A stretch of 64,000 nucleotides of DNA from Bianquea renquensis (lineage in GTDB: Bacteria; Bacillota; Clostridia; Lachnospirales; Bianqueaceae), in assembly GCF_014384895.1 (NCBI RefSeq), contig NZ_JACRSQ010000010.1, positions 62,001 through 126,000 on the forward strand. The letters run 5' to 3'. Positions 52,233 to 61,463 of this stretch are shown here, one piece after another. Numbering within the stretch: the stretch's first letter is position 1; each line of letters begins with the position of its first letter. The notes under the pieces are model-generated. The model was not told where the DNA came from. It saw nothing but the letters and a program-made list of their open reading frames with translations, and did no database searches. Both the position numbers and the translations under genes were made by a program.

Positions 52233-52255
52233 AAAAAAACCCGCCAACAGGCGGG
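52233..52255 (-). terminator. Terminator of tRNA-Arg
   Basis: On the minus strand CCCGCC pairs with GGCGGG with a 4-nt loop, followed by seven T residues, just after the tRNA 3' end. Confidence 0.9.
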
Positions 52256-52264
52256 CGATCAGCC

Positions 52265-52337
52265 TACACCTGAGAGGACTCGAACCTCCGACACATGGTT
52301 TAGGAAACCACTGCTCTATCCTCTGAGCTACAGGTGT
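52265..52337 (-). tRNA. tRNA-Arg (anticodon CCT)
   Basis: The 73-nt minus-strand sequence folds as a tRNA. The acceptor stem is ACACCTG/CAGGTGT with discriminator A. The D-arm has GCTC...GAGC, the anticodon stem TGGTT/AACCA holds the loop TTCCTAA with anticodon CCT (reads AGG), and the T-arm has GAGGTTCGAGTCCTC. CCA is not encoded. The AT-rich regulator/peptide tract lies directly at its 3' side, a usual position for integrated elements. No second copy of the 3' end was found at the far edge. Confidence 0.95.
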
Positions 52338-52420
52338 ACAGAACGATATTAATTGTATACCAAACCGAATGTTTTTGCAACCCCTTTTTAAAAAACTGGA
52401 AGAATTTCTTCCCCTATTGG

Positions 52421-52434
52421 AAAGTCCGCCGAAC
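52421..52434. repeat. Post-terminator element, copy 3
   Basis: CCTATTGGAAAGTCCGCCG, nearly identical to CCTATTGAAAAGTCCGCCG at 63567. Here no plus-strand gene lies upstream; a separate hairpin with AAAGTTGGCG arms follows. Confidence 0.6.
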
Positions 52435-52447
52435 CGAAGATTTCTCC

Positions 52448-52474
52448 AAAGTTGGCGGGACGCCAACTTTTTAA
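52448..52474. terminator. Terminator-like hairpin downstream of ZIP gene
   Basis: AAAGTTGGCG pairs with CGCCAACTTT around a 3-nt loop. It is followed by TT on the plus strand and lies 17 bp past the ZIP stop on the minus strand. Confidence 0.65.
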
Positions 52475-52490
52475 AGCCCCTTGCGATTCT

Positions 52491-53291
52491 CTATCCCAGG
52501 GCAATATCCAGTACCATCATGATTAAAAAGCCAACCATGACGCCGATGGTCCCGGCGTGGGAATGGGCGTCGAGATGCGCTTCTGGAATCAGCTCCTCCA
52601 CAACCACGTAAATCATGGCGCCGGCGGCGAATGTGAGCAGCCAGGGCATAATCGAGGTGATGGACCCGATCAACAGAACCGTCAATACGCCACCGATAGG
52701 TTCCACAATGCCGGATAGGGCGCCGTATACAAACGCCTTCCAATTTGGCAACCCTTCTTTTTTCAATGGAAGGGAGATGGCAGCGCCTTCAGGAAAATTT
52801 TGTAGCCCCATCCCCAGTGCCAACGCCATGGCGGCAGCCAGAGATACAGTCGAATCACTGCCGGCGGCGAGAGCGAAGGAGAGGCCTACAGCCATTCCCT
52901 CCGGAATATTGTGAAGTGTGACAGCAAAAACCAGCATGGTCGTCCGCTTAAGGGACGAGGGGAGGCCTTCCGGCGTGTCGCTGTCCGAGTGAAGGTGAGG
53001 CAGAAGTTTATCCAGCAACATGAGAAAGAGACCGCCCAGGGCAAACCCGCCGGCGGCCGGTATCCAACCCGCCATCCCCTGGGACTCCGCCATTTCCACC
53101 GCGGGAACGATGAGAGACCAGACGGATGCCGCGATCATAACGCCGGCCGCAAACCCTAGAAAGACTCGCTGATAGATGGGTTTGATTTCGCCGCGAAAGA
53201 AAAAGACGACGGCGGATCCGGCAGCTGTCATGAAGAAAGTAAAGCCGGTACCCGCCAGAACCATGCCCAGCGCCGGCAGCAGATGAGTCAT
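52491..53291 (-). CDS. ZIP family metal transporter
   Basis: A 266-residue eight-helix transporter of the ZIP family (ZupT/GufA-like), which imports zinc and other divalent metals. The metal site motifs are TLHNIPEGMAVGLSF (helix 4) and GLQNFPEGAAISLPLK (helix 5). A His/Asp-rich loop (DKLLPHLHSDSDTPEG) lies between helices 3 and 4. ATG 53291 follows a GGGGGAAG site; TTG 53294 is adjacent. Its promoter is at 53331-53358. It may supply metal for the esterases and deacetylases, but that is speculative. Confidence 0.93.
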   Translation of the reverse strand: MTHLLPALGMVLAGTGFTFFMTAAGSAVVFFFRGEIKPIYQRVFLGFAAGVMIAASVWSLIVPAVEMAESQGMAGWIPAAGGFALGGLFLMLLDKLLPHLHSDSDTPEGLPSSLKRTTMLVFAVTLHNIPEGMAVGLSFALAAGSDSTVSLAAAMALALGMGLQNFPEGAAISLPLKKEGLPNWKAFVYGALSGIVEPIGGVLTVLLIGSITSIMPWLLTFAAGAMIYVVVEELIPEAHLDAHSHAGTIGVMVGFLIMMVLDIALG

Positions 53292-53330
53292 CAAACTTCC
53301 CCCTTGAACTTACTTGTGTAGCCTTCTTTT

Positions 53331-53358
53331 ATTATACGATGGAAATTCACTTTGTCAA
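53331..53358 (-). promoter_or_regulatory. Promoter of ZIP gene
   Basis: On the minus strand TTGACA (53353-53358), a 16-bp spacer and TATAAT (53331-53336). Confidence 0.7.
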
Positions 53359-53565
53359 GGGAGGATGGGGAAATGGATGAAATAGCAAATTTGGATACAA
53401 AGATCAGCGGATTCGAGCAAGCAAGGAGGTGCAAAAGCCGCTACAATGAAACGAGAGCGCTAAGCTCCCATAATTCTGATAAAAAATTAAAAACTCCCAT
53501 TTCCTTTGGCCGGAATCTGTAGTAGAATAAACCATAGGATTCTGCCGGCAGAGGGGGAACAACTC

Positions 53566-54462
53566 GTGGATGGAGGAGCGAGACTCTTTCAGTTTGATAA
53601 TACTTTTTTTCAGGAGGAAAAGACCATCGGTTTTCTGCGCCTATTTCAACTGGGCGAGCTGCAATGCGAGCGCAAGTGTGTTATTCAGGAGCACGTGCAG
53701 ATCTGTAGTGAGATCAGCTATATTGTATCGGGAAGCGGCTGGTTTTTTCAGAATGGAAAGCAAACCGCGGTGAAGAAGGGCGATATCCTGATCAATCGGT
53801 ATGGCGAGACCCACAAGATTGTATCGGCACCGCAGGAGGGGCTGCGCTTTTATTATATAGGGTTTCAGATTGATCCAAGGAGGGTGGAGGCGGAGCTTGT
53901 GCCCGTGTCAGACTTTTTTGAGGATAGCCGGTTATCGGTTGCCCACGGCCAATTCCATCTAGCAGAGCCCTTTCACCGATTGTTGAATGAATTTTATTCC
54001 GCCAATCTATATTCCCACAAAGTAGCGGAAGGGCTGATCTCCGAGATCCTGATCTATACCTATCGCTGCTTTTGCCAAGGCCACAGTCAGCCGTACCGTC
54101 CGCCTACGAAGGAGAATGCTTCCAGCACGGTCTATGGGATTATCCAATATATCGATTCCAACGCCGCACAGATATCCCACGTGGGGGAGGTGGCGGAGGC
54201 GGTGGGCTATAGCAGCAGTTATCTGTCTCATCTCTTTAAGGAAAAGACGGGGATGACATTGCAGAGTTATCTTGCCCGGAAGAAGATCGAGCGAGGCGTG
54301 GAGCTCATGAAAAGCGGATGTTACAGCTGGACACAGATCGCGTTAGAGCTTCACTATGAGACACCGCAGGCTTTTAGCAAGGCATTTCGGCGTGTGATGC
54401 AGAAATCGCCGTCAGAATTTATAACCAACACGCATAAGAAAAGGAGCGAGTCAAATGAGTAA
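53566..54462 (+). CDS. AraC family transcriptional regulator
   Basis: A 298-residue regulator starting at GTG 53566 with GAGGGGG 8 nt upstream; the 20-codon upstream extension has no site. The N-terminal cupin part is visible (SEISYIVSGSGWFFQNGKQT; VKKGDILINRYGETHKI). The AraC double helix-turn-helix is at the end (IIQYIDSNAAQISHVGEVAE; SHLFKEKTGMTLQSYLARKK; ETPQAFSKAFRRVMQKSPSE). Its last 8 nt overlap the start of the Gfo/Idh gene, so the two are coupled, and it is likely the regulator of that gene. Confidence 0.9.
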   Translation: MDGGARLFQFDNTFFQEEKTIGFLRLFQLGELQCERKCVIQEHVQICSEISYIVSGSGWFFQNGKQTAVKKGDILINRYGETHKIVSAPQEGLRFYYIGFQIDPRRVEAELVPVSDFFEDSRLSVAHGQFHLAEPFHRLLNEFYSANLYSHKVAEGLISEILIYTYRCFCQGHSQPYRPPTKENASSTVYGIIQYIDSNAAQISHVGEVAEAVGYSSSYLSHLFKEKTGMTLQSYLARKKIERGVELMKSGCYSWTQIALELHYETPQAFSKAFRRVMQKSPSEFITNTHKKRSESNE

Positions 54463-55513
54463 AGTAACAGTGGCAGTGATCGGATGCGGAACGATAGCAA
54501 ACTCGGCACATATTCCTTCCTATATGGCCAATCCCGACGTCCGGATCAAGTATTTCTGCGACATTCTACCGGAGCGGGCACAGAATGCGGTGGAAAAGTA
54601 TGGATGCGGGACGGCGGTCATGGAGTATCACCGTGTGCTGGAAGATCCGGAAGTTGAGGCGATTTCCGTCTGCACGCCCAACAACATGCATTCCGTCATT
54701 TCCATTGACGCGCTGCGGGCAGGGAAGAACGTCCTCTGTGAGAAGCCGGCCGCCCGCACATATGCGGAAGCGCTCTCCATGCAGAAAGTGCAGCATGAGA
54801 CCGGAAAAGTCCTGAATATCGGAGTTGTCAACCGATTCAACAACGGAGTCAACATCATTAAAGATATCATCTCCAGCGGCGAGCTCGGTGAGATCTATCA
54901 CGTTTACGCCAGCTTTCGGGCGTATCGGTCGATTCCAGGGCTCGGCGGCGCGTTCACCACGAAAGCCATTGCCGGTGGCGGCGCTCTCATTGACTGGGGA
55001 GTTCACTACCTGGACATTGTGATGTATTGCTGTGGGGACCCGTCGCCGCTGACGGTATCGGGGGAAGCATTCTGTAAGCTGGGAAAAAACATGAGAGAGT
55101 ATGTCTATACCAACATGTGGGCAGGCCCTCCGAAGTATGATGGAGTTTATGATGTGGATGACTCTGTTGCGGGGATCATCAGAACCGACGGGCCCGTGAT
55201 TACACTCCACGGCGCTTGGGCGCAAAACATTGGTGTCAATGAGACATACATTGACTTTATGGGGACACAGGGTGGAATTCGCCTTCAATATGGTGCTGAT
55301 TTTACCATGTACACGTCCAAAAATGGCGCGTTGTTGGAGACAAAACCCACATACAGCACCCGCGATGCGTTTCGGAATGAGATCGATGCGTTTGTCCGAT
55401 GCGTCCAGACAGGAGAGAAATTGCCGTCGCATATCGATACGGTTGTTATTACCGCCAAGATGATGCAGGGAATCTACGATTCTTCTGAACAGCACAGGGA
55501 AGTACAGCTATAA
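54455..55513 (+). CDS. Gfo/Idh/MocA family oxidoreductase
   Basis: A 352-residue dehydrogenase. The Rossmann turn is VAVIGCGTIANSAHIPSYMA, the lysine motif VLCEKPAART, and the substrate domain GGALIDWGVHYLDIVMYCCG with the Asp/His pair. The cofactor is NAD(P) and the substrate a sugar or inositol. The start lies inside the end of the AraC gene, so translation is coupled. A strong terminator follows at 55549. It is the third family member in the window; they differ in the turn and lysine motifs, so they likely have different substrates. Confidence 0.92.
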   Translation: MSKVTVAVIGCGTIANSAHIPSYMANPDVRIKYFCDILPERAQNAVEKYGCGTAVMEYHRVLEDPEVEAISVCTPNNMHSVISIDALRAGKNVLCEKPAARTYAEALSMQKVQHETGKVLNIGVVNRFNNGVNIIKDIISSGELGEIYHVYASFRAYRSIPGLGGAFTTKAIAGGGALIDWGVHYLDIVMYCCGDPSPLTVSGEAFCKLGKNMREYVYTNMWAGPPKYDGVYDVDDSVAGIIRTDGPVITLHGAWAQNIGVNETYIDFMGTQGGIRLQYGADFTMYTSKNGALLETKPTYSTRDAFRNEIDAFVRCVQTGEKLPSHIDTVVITAKMMQGIYDSSEQHREVQL

Positions 55514-55548
55514 GGGATCAAAACAATCAAAATTGAGTTTGCAGTTAC

Positions 55549-55592
55549 GGGACAGCCCCCATTCGCCACGGCAGAAGGGGGCTGTCCCTTTT
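55549..55592 (+). terminator. Strong terminator after Gfo/Idh gene
   Basis: GGGACAGCCCCC (55549-55560) pairs with GGGGGCTGTCCC (55577-55588), followed by TTTT. Confidence 0.9.
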
Positions 55593-55602
55593 CGATTCTA
55601 CG

Positions 55603-55625
55603 GGAAAGTCCGCCGCAGGACGGAC
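55603..55625 (+). repeat. Post-terminator element, copy 4
   Basis: GGAAAGTCCGCCG then CAGGACGGAC, 11 nt after the terminator T-run. A possible promoter (TTGACA 55640-55645, TACAAG 55664-55669) follows. Confidence 0.6.
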
Positions 55626-55726
55626 CCCATTCCGAAGCTTTGACAGGGAACCGTAAATTGCGGTACAAGAAATGCATCAAATTGACAAATGATGGAATGC
55701 TAGTCAAAAAGGAGGTTATATCTCGA

Positions 55727-57433
55727 ATGAAAAGTCTGCAAGAACGCCTACAAAAGAATTACTATCGAATCCATCCAGTAACGGATTTTCGCGATTTGCT
55801 GCGCCAAAGTGCCCAGCGTCACACGAAACGAATCGCCTTCCGATGGAAAGACGCGAGGGGAGTGCAGGAGGTTACGTACGAAAGCGCGTATACCGATGTG
55901 CGCGGGTTAGGGACGATTCTGTTGGAACAGAATTTGAAAGGCGAGGCCATCGCTCTCATTGGAAAAAATAGCTATGGATGGGCCATCTCCTATCTGGCAG
56001 CAGCCTGTGTTGGAACGGTGGTTCCCTTGGATAAAGAGATGAACATTCAAACCATTGCCTATTTAATCAATGCGGCTCATTGCCGGGCGATCATCGCGGA
56101 TCAAGAATTCATGGATGGATTTTATGAAGCGGGACTATTACCGGCCGATATCCTATTCTTCTGTCTGGACCAGGAGCGGGAGGTGGAGGGAAGCCTACAG
56201 CGCTTACTAAAAAGGGGACGGTGGCTCATAGAACATGGGAGCCAGGAGTTTGAGAGAGTGCAGATCAATCCCCAGGAGTTTCACATTCTAATTTTTACAT
56301 CGGGAACCACTGGCAACCCAAAGGGGATCATGCTGTCTCACAGCAATATTTGCTCCAACATCATGGCCATATCTCGGATCGTGCGTGTAAAAAGTAGCGA
56401 TCAGGTTTTATCGGTTCTTCCGCTGCATCATACCTACGAATGTACCCTTGGATTTTTGCTGATTTTATATAAAGGAGGCTGTGTGACATTCTGTCAGGGG
56501 CTTCGGCACTTGCATGAAAATATGGAAGAATTTCACCCTACAATTCTTGTGACGGTTCCCCTGCTCCTAGAGAAATTCCACCGGAAGCTCATGAGAGGCG
56601 TGGAGGTCTCCCTTCGGGAGCGCTATCCGAAGCAGTTTCAGGGGCATGACGGTCTGGGAAAGTTCTTGGACTCTGGTTCGCCGGTTTTGACTTCTATGGT
56701 GAGGGCGAAAGCGCGCAACGCGCTAGGAGGAAGGTTGCGCTTAATGATTACAGGAGCGGCGCCCATCAGGCCCAAAATCATTCAGGATTTGCGGCGGCTG
56801 GGCTTTCGGACATTGCAAGGGTATGGATTGACAGAATGTTCTCCCCTGGTCGCGGCCAACAATGACTTCTACTATCGCACGGACGCGGTAGGAATGGCAA
56901 TTCCCGATACGCAGATCCAGATTGAAAACCCGGATGAAAACGGCATTGGCGAGATTCTTGTGAAGGGGCCTGGAGTTATGTTGGGATATTTTCGAAACCC
57001 GGAGGAGACAGCTCGCTGTATGCGGGACGGCTGGTTTCACACGGGAGATCTGGGGTGGATGAACGGGGAGGGCTTTTTGTTCATTACGGGCCGGAGTAAA
57101 AATGTCATCGTGACAAAGAATGGGAAAAAAATATTCCCGGAAGAGTTGGAGGAACATCTATACCGAAGCGGACTGATCTCCGAGGCCATGGTTACGGGGG
57201 AGCAATATGCAGGTGACGATGAGATGTACGTCAATGCTCACGTGTTTCCCAATCTAGACGCGGTGCGGGCATTCTTGAAAGTCAGTGCGCCTACAAAAGA
57301 GGAGATCTGGGCCGCTCTGCAGGATGTGGTTCGCGACGTCAACGAAAAGTTGCCAAGCTATAAGCGCATCCGAAAGCTTCAAATCCGTGAGAAGGAGTTT
57401 GAAAAGACAACAACAAAAAAAATTAAGCGGTAA
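55727..57433 (+). CDS. AMP-dependent acyl-CoA synthetase/ligase
   Basis: A 568-residue adenylate-forming enzyme, closest in layout to long-chain fatty-acyl-CoA synthetases. The ATP/AMP loop is FTSGTTGNPKGIMLSH at about residues 190-205. Next come LQGYGLTECSPLVAANN, then FHTGDLGWMNGEGFLFITGR and the C-terminal Lys region FEKTTTKKIKR. It would activate a fatty or aromatic acid with ATP and CoA. ATG 55727 has AAAAAGGAGG 11 nt upstream; the 29-codon extension is rejected. It stands alone in the glycan region with no beta-oxidation genes nearby; the next gene encodes a rhamnosidase-like enzyme. Substrate unknown. Confidence 0.9.
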   Translation: MKSLQERLQKNYYRIHPVTDFRDLLRQSAQRHTKRIAFRWKDARGVQEVTYESAYTDVRGLGTILLEQNLKGEAIALIGKNSYGWAISYLAAACVGTVVPLDKEMNIQTIAYLINAAHCRAIIADQEFMDGFYEAGLLPADILFFCLDQEREVEGSLQRLLKRGRWLIEHGSQEFERVQINPQEFHILIFTSGTTGNPKGIMLSHSNICSNIMAISRIVRVKSSDQVLSVLPLHHTYECTLGFLLILYKGGCVTFCQGLRHLHENMEEFHPTILVTVPLLLEKFHRKLMRGVEVSLRERYPKQFQGHDGLGKFLDSGSPVLTSMVRAKARNALGGRLRLMITGAAPIRPKIIQDLRRLGFRTLQGYGLTECSPLVAANNDFYYRTDAVGMAIPDTQIQIENPDENGIGEILVKGPGVMLGYFRNPEETARCMRDGWFHTGDLGWMNGEGFLFITGRSKNVIVTKNGKKIFPEELEEHLYRSGLISEAMVTGEQYAGDDEMYVNAHVFPNLDAVRAFLKVSAPTKEEIWAALQDVVRDVNEKLPSYKRIRKLQIREKEFEKTTTKKIKR

Positions 57434-57515
57434 AACAGTAAAAGAGTTGCAATCCAACCGGGAGTGCGTTATACTTTCCCTGATGTTGTAGTTCTTGGAT
57501 GGAGGAGGAAGGGGC

Positions 57516-60347
57516 GTGGAGATACACGGCAATTGGATTTTTGGGCCCGACAGCAAACCCTATGACTGGTGGATACTGCGGCGCCGTTTTTCTGCGGCGA
57601 AGCTGCCCAGAAAGGCCATATTGAGAATTTCATCGCTGGGTGGGCATACGTGCTATATAAATGGCAAGGAAATCACGAGGGGCCCTGCCAGGTCGTTTGA
57701 TTTTGATAAAAGCTATGATACTGTGGATGTGACGCGCTTTTTGCAGGAGGGCGCCAACGGGATCAGCGTTCTGTCCATGCATCTGGAACGCGGCGGCGTT
57801 TTTGCACAGCTTCTCTTGGATGACGTTCTATTTTTAGAGACCGATGGGACCTGGAAAGCAAACCGTAATCCCTGTTTCTGTCTGGAGGCATCCTGCAACA
57901 GCGCACCCCTGGAGCCTATGAAGCGCATGGAAGAGCAATATGATGCCAGGGTGGAGGAAGGCTGGTACTCCTCGGACTATGGGGATGAGGGCTGGGCGAA
58001 GGCCGAGATCGTTGGAGAGATTGGAAAATGGCCCTTTCTCCATCTGTCTCCCAATGAGGGAGGCTTGCTCTCCGAAGATTTGGCCTTAGGAAAACAGCTG
58101 GTGGCCCTTGGCTTTGCCGCTGAGCCAACGAAGGCCAACCGCCTCCGCTTTCAGGGGGCCAACCGGAGCAGGCTGGATTGCTACCGCGTACAGGTACAGG
58201 CGCCGGAAGAGGAGACCCTTTGTCTTCATTCCTATGGAGCCTCAGAGATTTATATCAATGGAAATCCAGCGTCCGGCACAGCACGGTTGCATAGCGGTGC
58301 CAATGAGCTTGTGGCGGTCAATTCCTTTGGCGACTTGGAGCTATGGCTGGACACAGAGGCTTCCCTGAATTTTGGCAAGTGGACGGTGCACCGTCAAGAT
58401 ATGGATATGACCCAATGCGCTTGGCATGCATGGGATTCATGTGAGAAGCTGGCCGAGCTGCCAGGAGCGGAGGAGACGGAGGAGGCGGCCCCGCCATGTG
58501 ACTGTAGTGTGGCATTTTCCGTTGAGCATCAGCAATTTGTGCAAAGCGCTGACGGATTTGCCGACCCCTCGCTGGGGCTGGGTGCCAGCCGAAGTCAAGA
58601 GTCGGTGGGAGCCGTAGGCCTCCCCAATATGCTCCACACCAATCATGCGACCACATGGTTTGACAGGGATCCGGCGCGAGATGTGACCTTCATCCTCGAC
58701 ATGGGAGGGGAATACCTGGGAAATTACACATTTCGTCTGCGGGCGGGAAGTGGAACCATCGTGGATCTCGTCGGATTTGAACAGGTAGGCCCCACGGGGA
58801 TTGTCTGGATGCATTCCAATGCCATGCGGTATATCTGCAAAGAGGGTTGGCAGGAATACACATGTCAGGGGACACATGGATTGCGCTATCTATCCGTGAC
58901 CTTGCGGAATCGAACACAGCCGGTGGAAATTGAGTATATTGGGGTGTGCCATCGAGCTTTTGCGATGGAGGAGGTAGGCACCTTCGCCTGTGATGATCCG
59001 GAGGTAACGGATATTTTTCACATGTGCGTCGACACGGCCAAGCTTTGTATGCAGGACACCTACATCGACTGTCCGGGATATGAGCAGGTATATTGGGTCG
59101 GGGATGCGAAGATCACATCCCATGTGAATTTATTGTGCGCCGGCGGGTATGCCTACGATCAGAATTCCATCCGCTTGATTGGAAAAAGCTTGAGTCCTGA
59201 TTTTACTGCTATGTACAAAGCTCAGGATCCCCGATATAGGCAGGAGAAGAATCTTGTTCTGCCTGCGTACAGCACCTACGTTGACGGGGGGCTTCCCCTA
59301 TTTGCCTTCAATTGGGTTTTACAGTGCTGGGATCATTTTTGGTATGGTGGGAGTCTGGACGACCTGAGAACCAACTATAGGGACGTGGCCGTCATGCTGG
59401 AGCACGCGTTCCGGTGGATTAATGACCGCGGGCTTGTGGAGATGACGGACGCCTGGGATCTGTTAGACTGGGGCAACAATGACGTCACCTCCTACGGGGA
59501 GACCCTAGCGAACAGTATATGTTTGGCAAAGTGCTGCGATGTAGCCGCTGACATGGCGTCGGCCCTCGGAAGAGAAGGGCAGGCCCAGTACCGGGATCAG
59601 GCGAGGAAGCTCCGGGAAGCGGTCAACCGGTATGGGTGGAATGAGGAACGGAGCGCCTATGTGGACACGGTGCGGGATGAAAAGGGCTATGCGATATACA
59701 CGCGCTATTGCCGGAAGCGAAAGTGGAGTCCTCTGCCCTATTCGCAGTATCGCCAGCTGGAGCGGGTCAGCCGTCAGACAAATACCATCGCCTATCTCTA
59801 TGACTGCGTGCCGCCAGAACGGCGCAAGGCGGTGGAAGCCTTGATCCTTGCCTCAGCTGACGGCCGGTACATAAAGGGCTCTCCCAGCAATCGAAGCTTA
59901 GGGAGGCCGAGCGACCAGGAGGCGCCCCACGGCGTGGTGGAAATCGGGACGCCCATGTTCCTGTATTACAGCTTTGCCGCACTGGCCAAAATGGGATGTG
60001 TGGATTCGCTACTGCCGGTGATAAAGCGGGACTTTGGGAGAATGCTTCGCTGTGGAACCAAAACCTGCTGGGAGACCTTTCCCATCAGCGACACGGAATG
60101 GACCCGCAGCATTTGTCACGCATGGAGCGCTTCGCCGGCAGTGTATCTGCTGACAGAAATCCTAGGCGTGAAGCCGTTGGAGCCAGGCTTTACACGGTTC
60201 ACAGTAACGCCGCATCCAGGGCATTTGCAGTCGATGCGGGGGAGCGTCGCCACGCCGTACGGGCCGATCTTTGTGATCTATGAGAACGGAGCCCTTACGG
60301 TAACCCCTCCGGCACAGTGCCAATGGATACAGCCTCCTTGCCGGTAA
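57516..60347 (+). CDS. GH78-type alpha-L-rhamnosidase-like protein
   Basis: About 943 residues with GH78-like architecture. An N-terminal beta-sandwich opens with EIHGNWIFGPDSKPYDWWIL and the binding-module-like ISSLGGHTCYINGKEITRGP. The (alpha/alpha)6 barrel has CPGYEQVYWVGDAKITSHVN (the CPxxERxxWxGD motif of the family, with E and Q in place of ER), EMTDAWDLLDWGNNDVTSYG, and ETFPISDTEWTRSICHAWSA. A C-terminal beta domain ends the chain. The family releases L-rhamnose from plant glycans or glycosides. No signal peptide is seen, so it acts inside. GTG 57516 has GGAGGAGG 7 nt upstream. It starts the operon with the PLP enzyme and the esterase. Confidence 0.85.
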   Translation: MEIHGNWIFGPDSKPYDWWILRRRFSAAKLPRKAILRISSLGGHTCYINGKEITRGPARSFDFDKSYDTVDVTRFLQEGANGISVLSMHLERGGVFAQLLLDDVLFLETDGTWKANRNPCFCLEASCNSAPLEPMKRMEEQYDARVEEGWYSSDYGDEGWAKAEIVGEIGKWPFLHLSPNEGGLLSEDLALGKQLVALGFAAEPTKANRLRFQGANRSRLDCYRVQVQAPEEETLCLHSYGASEIYINGNPASGTARLHSGANELVAVNSFGDLELWLDTEASLNFGKWTVHRQDMDMTQCAWHAWDSCEKLAELPGAEETEEAAPPCDCSVAFSVEHQQFVQSADGFADPSLGLGASRSQESVGAVGLPNMLHTNHATTWFDRDPARDVTFILDMGGEYLGNYTFRLRAGSGTIVDLVGFEQVGPTGIVWMHSNAMRYICKEGWQEYTCQGTHGLRYLSVTLRNRTQPVEIEYIGVCHRAFAMEEVGTFACDDPEVTDIFHMCVDTAKLCMQDTYIDCPGYEQVYWVGDAKITSHVNLLCAGGYAYDQNSIRLIGKSLSPDFTAMYKAQDPRYRQEKNLVLPAYSTYVDGGLPLFAFNWVLQCWDHFWYGGSLDDLRTNYRDVAVMLEHAFRWINDRGLVEMTDAWDLLDWGNNDVTSYGETLANSICLAKCCDVAADMASALGREGQAQYRDQARKLREAVNRYGWNEERSAYVDTVRDEKGYAIYTRYCRKRKWSPLPYSQYRQLERVSRQTNTIAYLYDCVPPERRKAVEALILASADGRYIKGSPSNRSLGRPSDQEAPHGVVEIGTPMFLYYSFAALAKMGCVDSLLPVIKRDFGRMLRCGTKTCWETFPISDTEWTRSICHAWSASPAVYLLTEILGVKPLEPGFTRFTVTPHPGHLQSMRGSVATPYGPIFVIYENGALTVTPPAQCQWIQPPCR

Positions 60348-60365
60348 AGAATAAAGGAGAATTCT

Positions 60366-61436
60366 ATGAGAGTGGATGAACTCAGTACCCCTGCGCTGAT
60401 TCTTGATATGGATCGTTTTCGGGAGAACGGACGGAGAATGCAGCGATTGATGGAGGGAAGCCGGGCACACCTGCGCCCTCACTTTAAGTCCCATAAATGC
60501 AGCCGCATTGCAAAGCTCCAGATGGAAGCGGGGGCAAAGGGTATCACATGTGCGAAATTGGCGGAAGCAGAGGTTCTAGTGGAAGCGGGTATCCCGGACA
60601 TCTTGATTGCCAATCAGGTGGTGCAGCCATCAAAAATAGCAGAACTGGCCTATTGGGCTAGGAAGACCAGAATAACGGTGTGTGTGGATGATCCCGTCAA
60701 TATACAAGAACTAGAAAGAGCGGCACATCTGGCGGGCAGCCGAATCTATGTGTACGTGGAGTTGGATGTAGGAATGCAGCGCTGTGGAGTGTCTGATTTT
60801 GAACAAGTCCTGTATCTGGCAAGGCAGATTGAACAGTCGGAGCACTTAGTCTTTGGTGGAATCCAGGCCTATGCGGGGCAGCTTTCCCACGAGGAGGATG
60901 TGGTGAAACGCAACAGGGAGATTCACAAGATCGAAGCATTGCTTCGCCAGGGAAAAGCGTATCTGGAACAGCATCACGTCACGGTGAAAGAGATCAGTGG
61001 AGCCAGCACAGCGACTGCCGGGGAAAAAGCTAAAGGCGGAGTCTATACGGAGATACAGGCGGGGAGCTATCTTTTTATGGATACCTCATACCGGCGGTGT
61101 GGCGTGCCTTTTGAGAACGCCCTGTCCATCGTCTCCACTATTATCAGTAAGACAGACAATCGCATTGTCTTGGACGTTGGCGTCAAGAATCTAGGGATGG
61201 ATCAGAGGGAGCCGGAGATGGCGGGGCAGCGGTCGGGCGATGTCCTGTCTTTTAGTGAGGAACACACGGCGATCTATCGGAATGGAATCGGGACCTGTAA
61301 CTCCACAGGGAGCCAGGTGGAGATCCTTCCAGGGCATTGCTGTACCACAGCCAATACGTTTGATTGGATTATGATCAAGGAGGGAGATGAAATCCTCGAT
61401 CGATGGAGAATCGATGGAAGGGGAAAGTCTTGGTAG
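60366..61436 (+). CDS. DSD1-like PLP enzyme (D-threonine aldolase / D-serine dehydratase type)
   Basis: A 356-residue PLP-dependent enzyme with an alanine-racemase-like barrel. The PLP Lys is in RPHFKSHKC (Lys 41). The C-terminal domain has PGHCCTTAN, the zinc-binding His/Cys motif of the DSD1 (D-threonine aldolase, D-serine dehydratase, beta-hydroxyaspartate aldolase) family. It splits or dehydrates beta-hydroxy-D-amino acids. AAAGGAG precedes ATG 60366, 19 nt after the rhamnosidase-like gene, so they share an operon. A link to glycan use is unclear; a glycan carrying an amino-acid substituent or a scavenging role are possibilities. Confidence 0.9.
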   Translation: MRVDELSTPALILDMDRFRENGRRMQRLMEGSRAHLRPHFKSHKCSRIAKLQMEAGAKGITCAKLAEAEVLVEAGIPDILIANQVVQPSKIAELAYWARKTRITVCVDDPVNIQELERAAHLAGSRIYVYVELDVGMQRCGVSDFEQVLYLARQIEQSEHLVFGGIQAYAGQLSHEEDVVKRNREIHKIEALLRQGKAYLEQHHVTVKEISGASTATAGEKAKGGVYTEIQAGSYLFMDTSYRRCGVPFENALSIVSTIISKTDNRIVLDVGVKNLGMDQREPEMAGQRSGDVLSFSEEHTAIYRNGIGTCNSTGSQVEILPGHCCTTANTFDWIMIKEGDEILDRWRIDGRGKSW

Positions 61437-61463
61437 GATTGTGCCGGCACAACATGGAAAGGG

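Noticed and set aside
50746..52264. Attachment-site duplication of the tRNA-Arg 3' end bordering the AT-rich tract
   Set aside because: No second copy of the tRNA 3' end was seen near 50746-50880 and no integrase is present, so integration is only a possibility.
53373..53522. 49-codon plus-strand frame with a GGGAGG site upstream
   Set aside because: It overlaps the divergent ZIP promoter, has no recognisable features and no conserved partner; kept only as a weak possibility.
54566..55495. 309-codon minus-strand frame
   Set aside because: Antisense shadow of the Gfo/Idh gene at 54455-55513.
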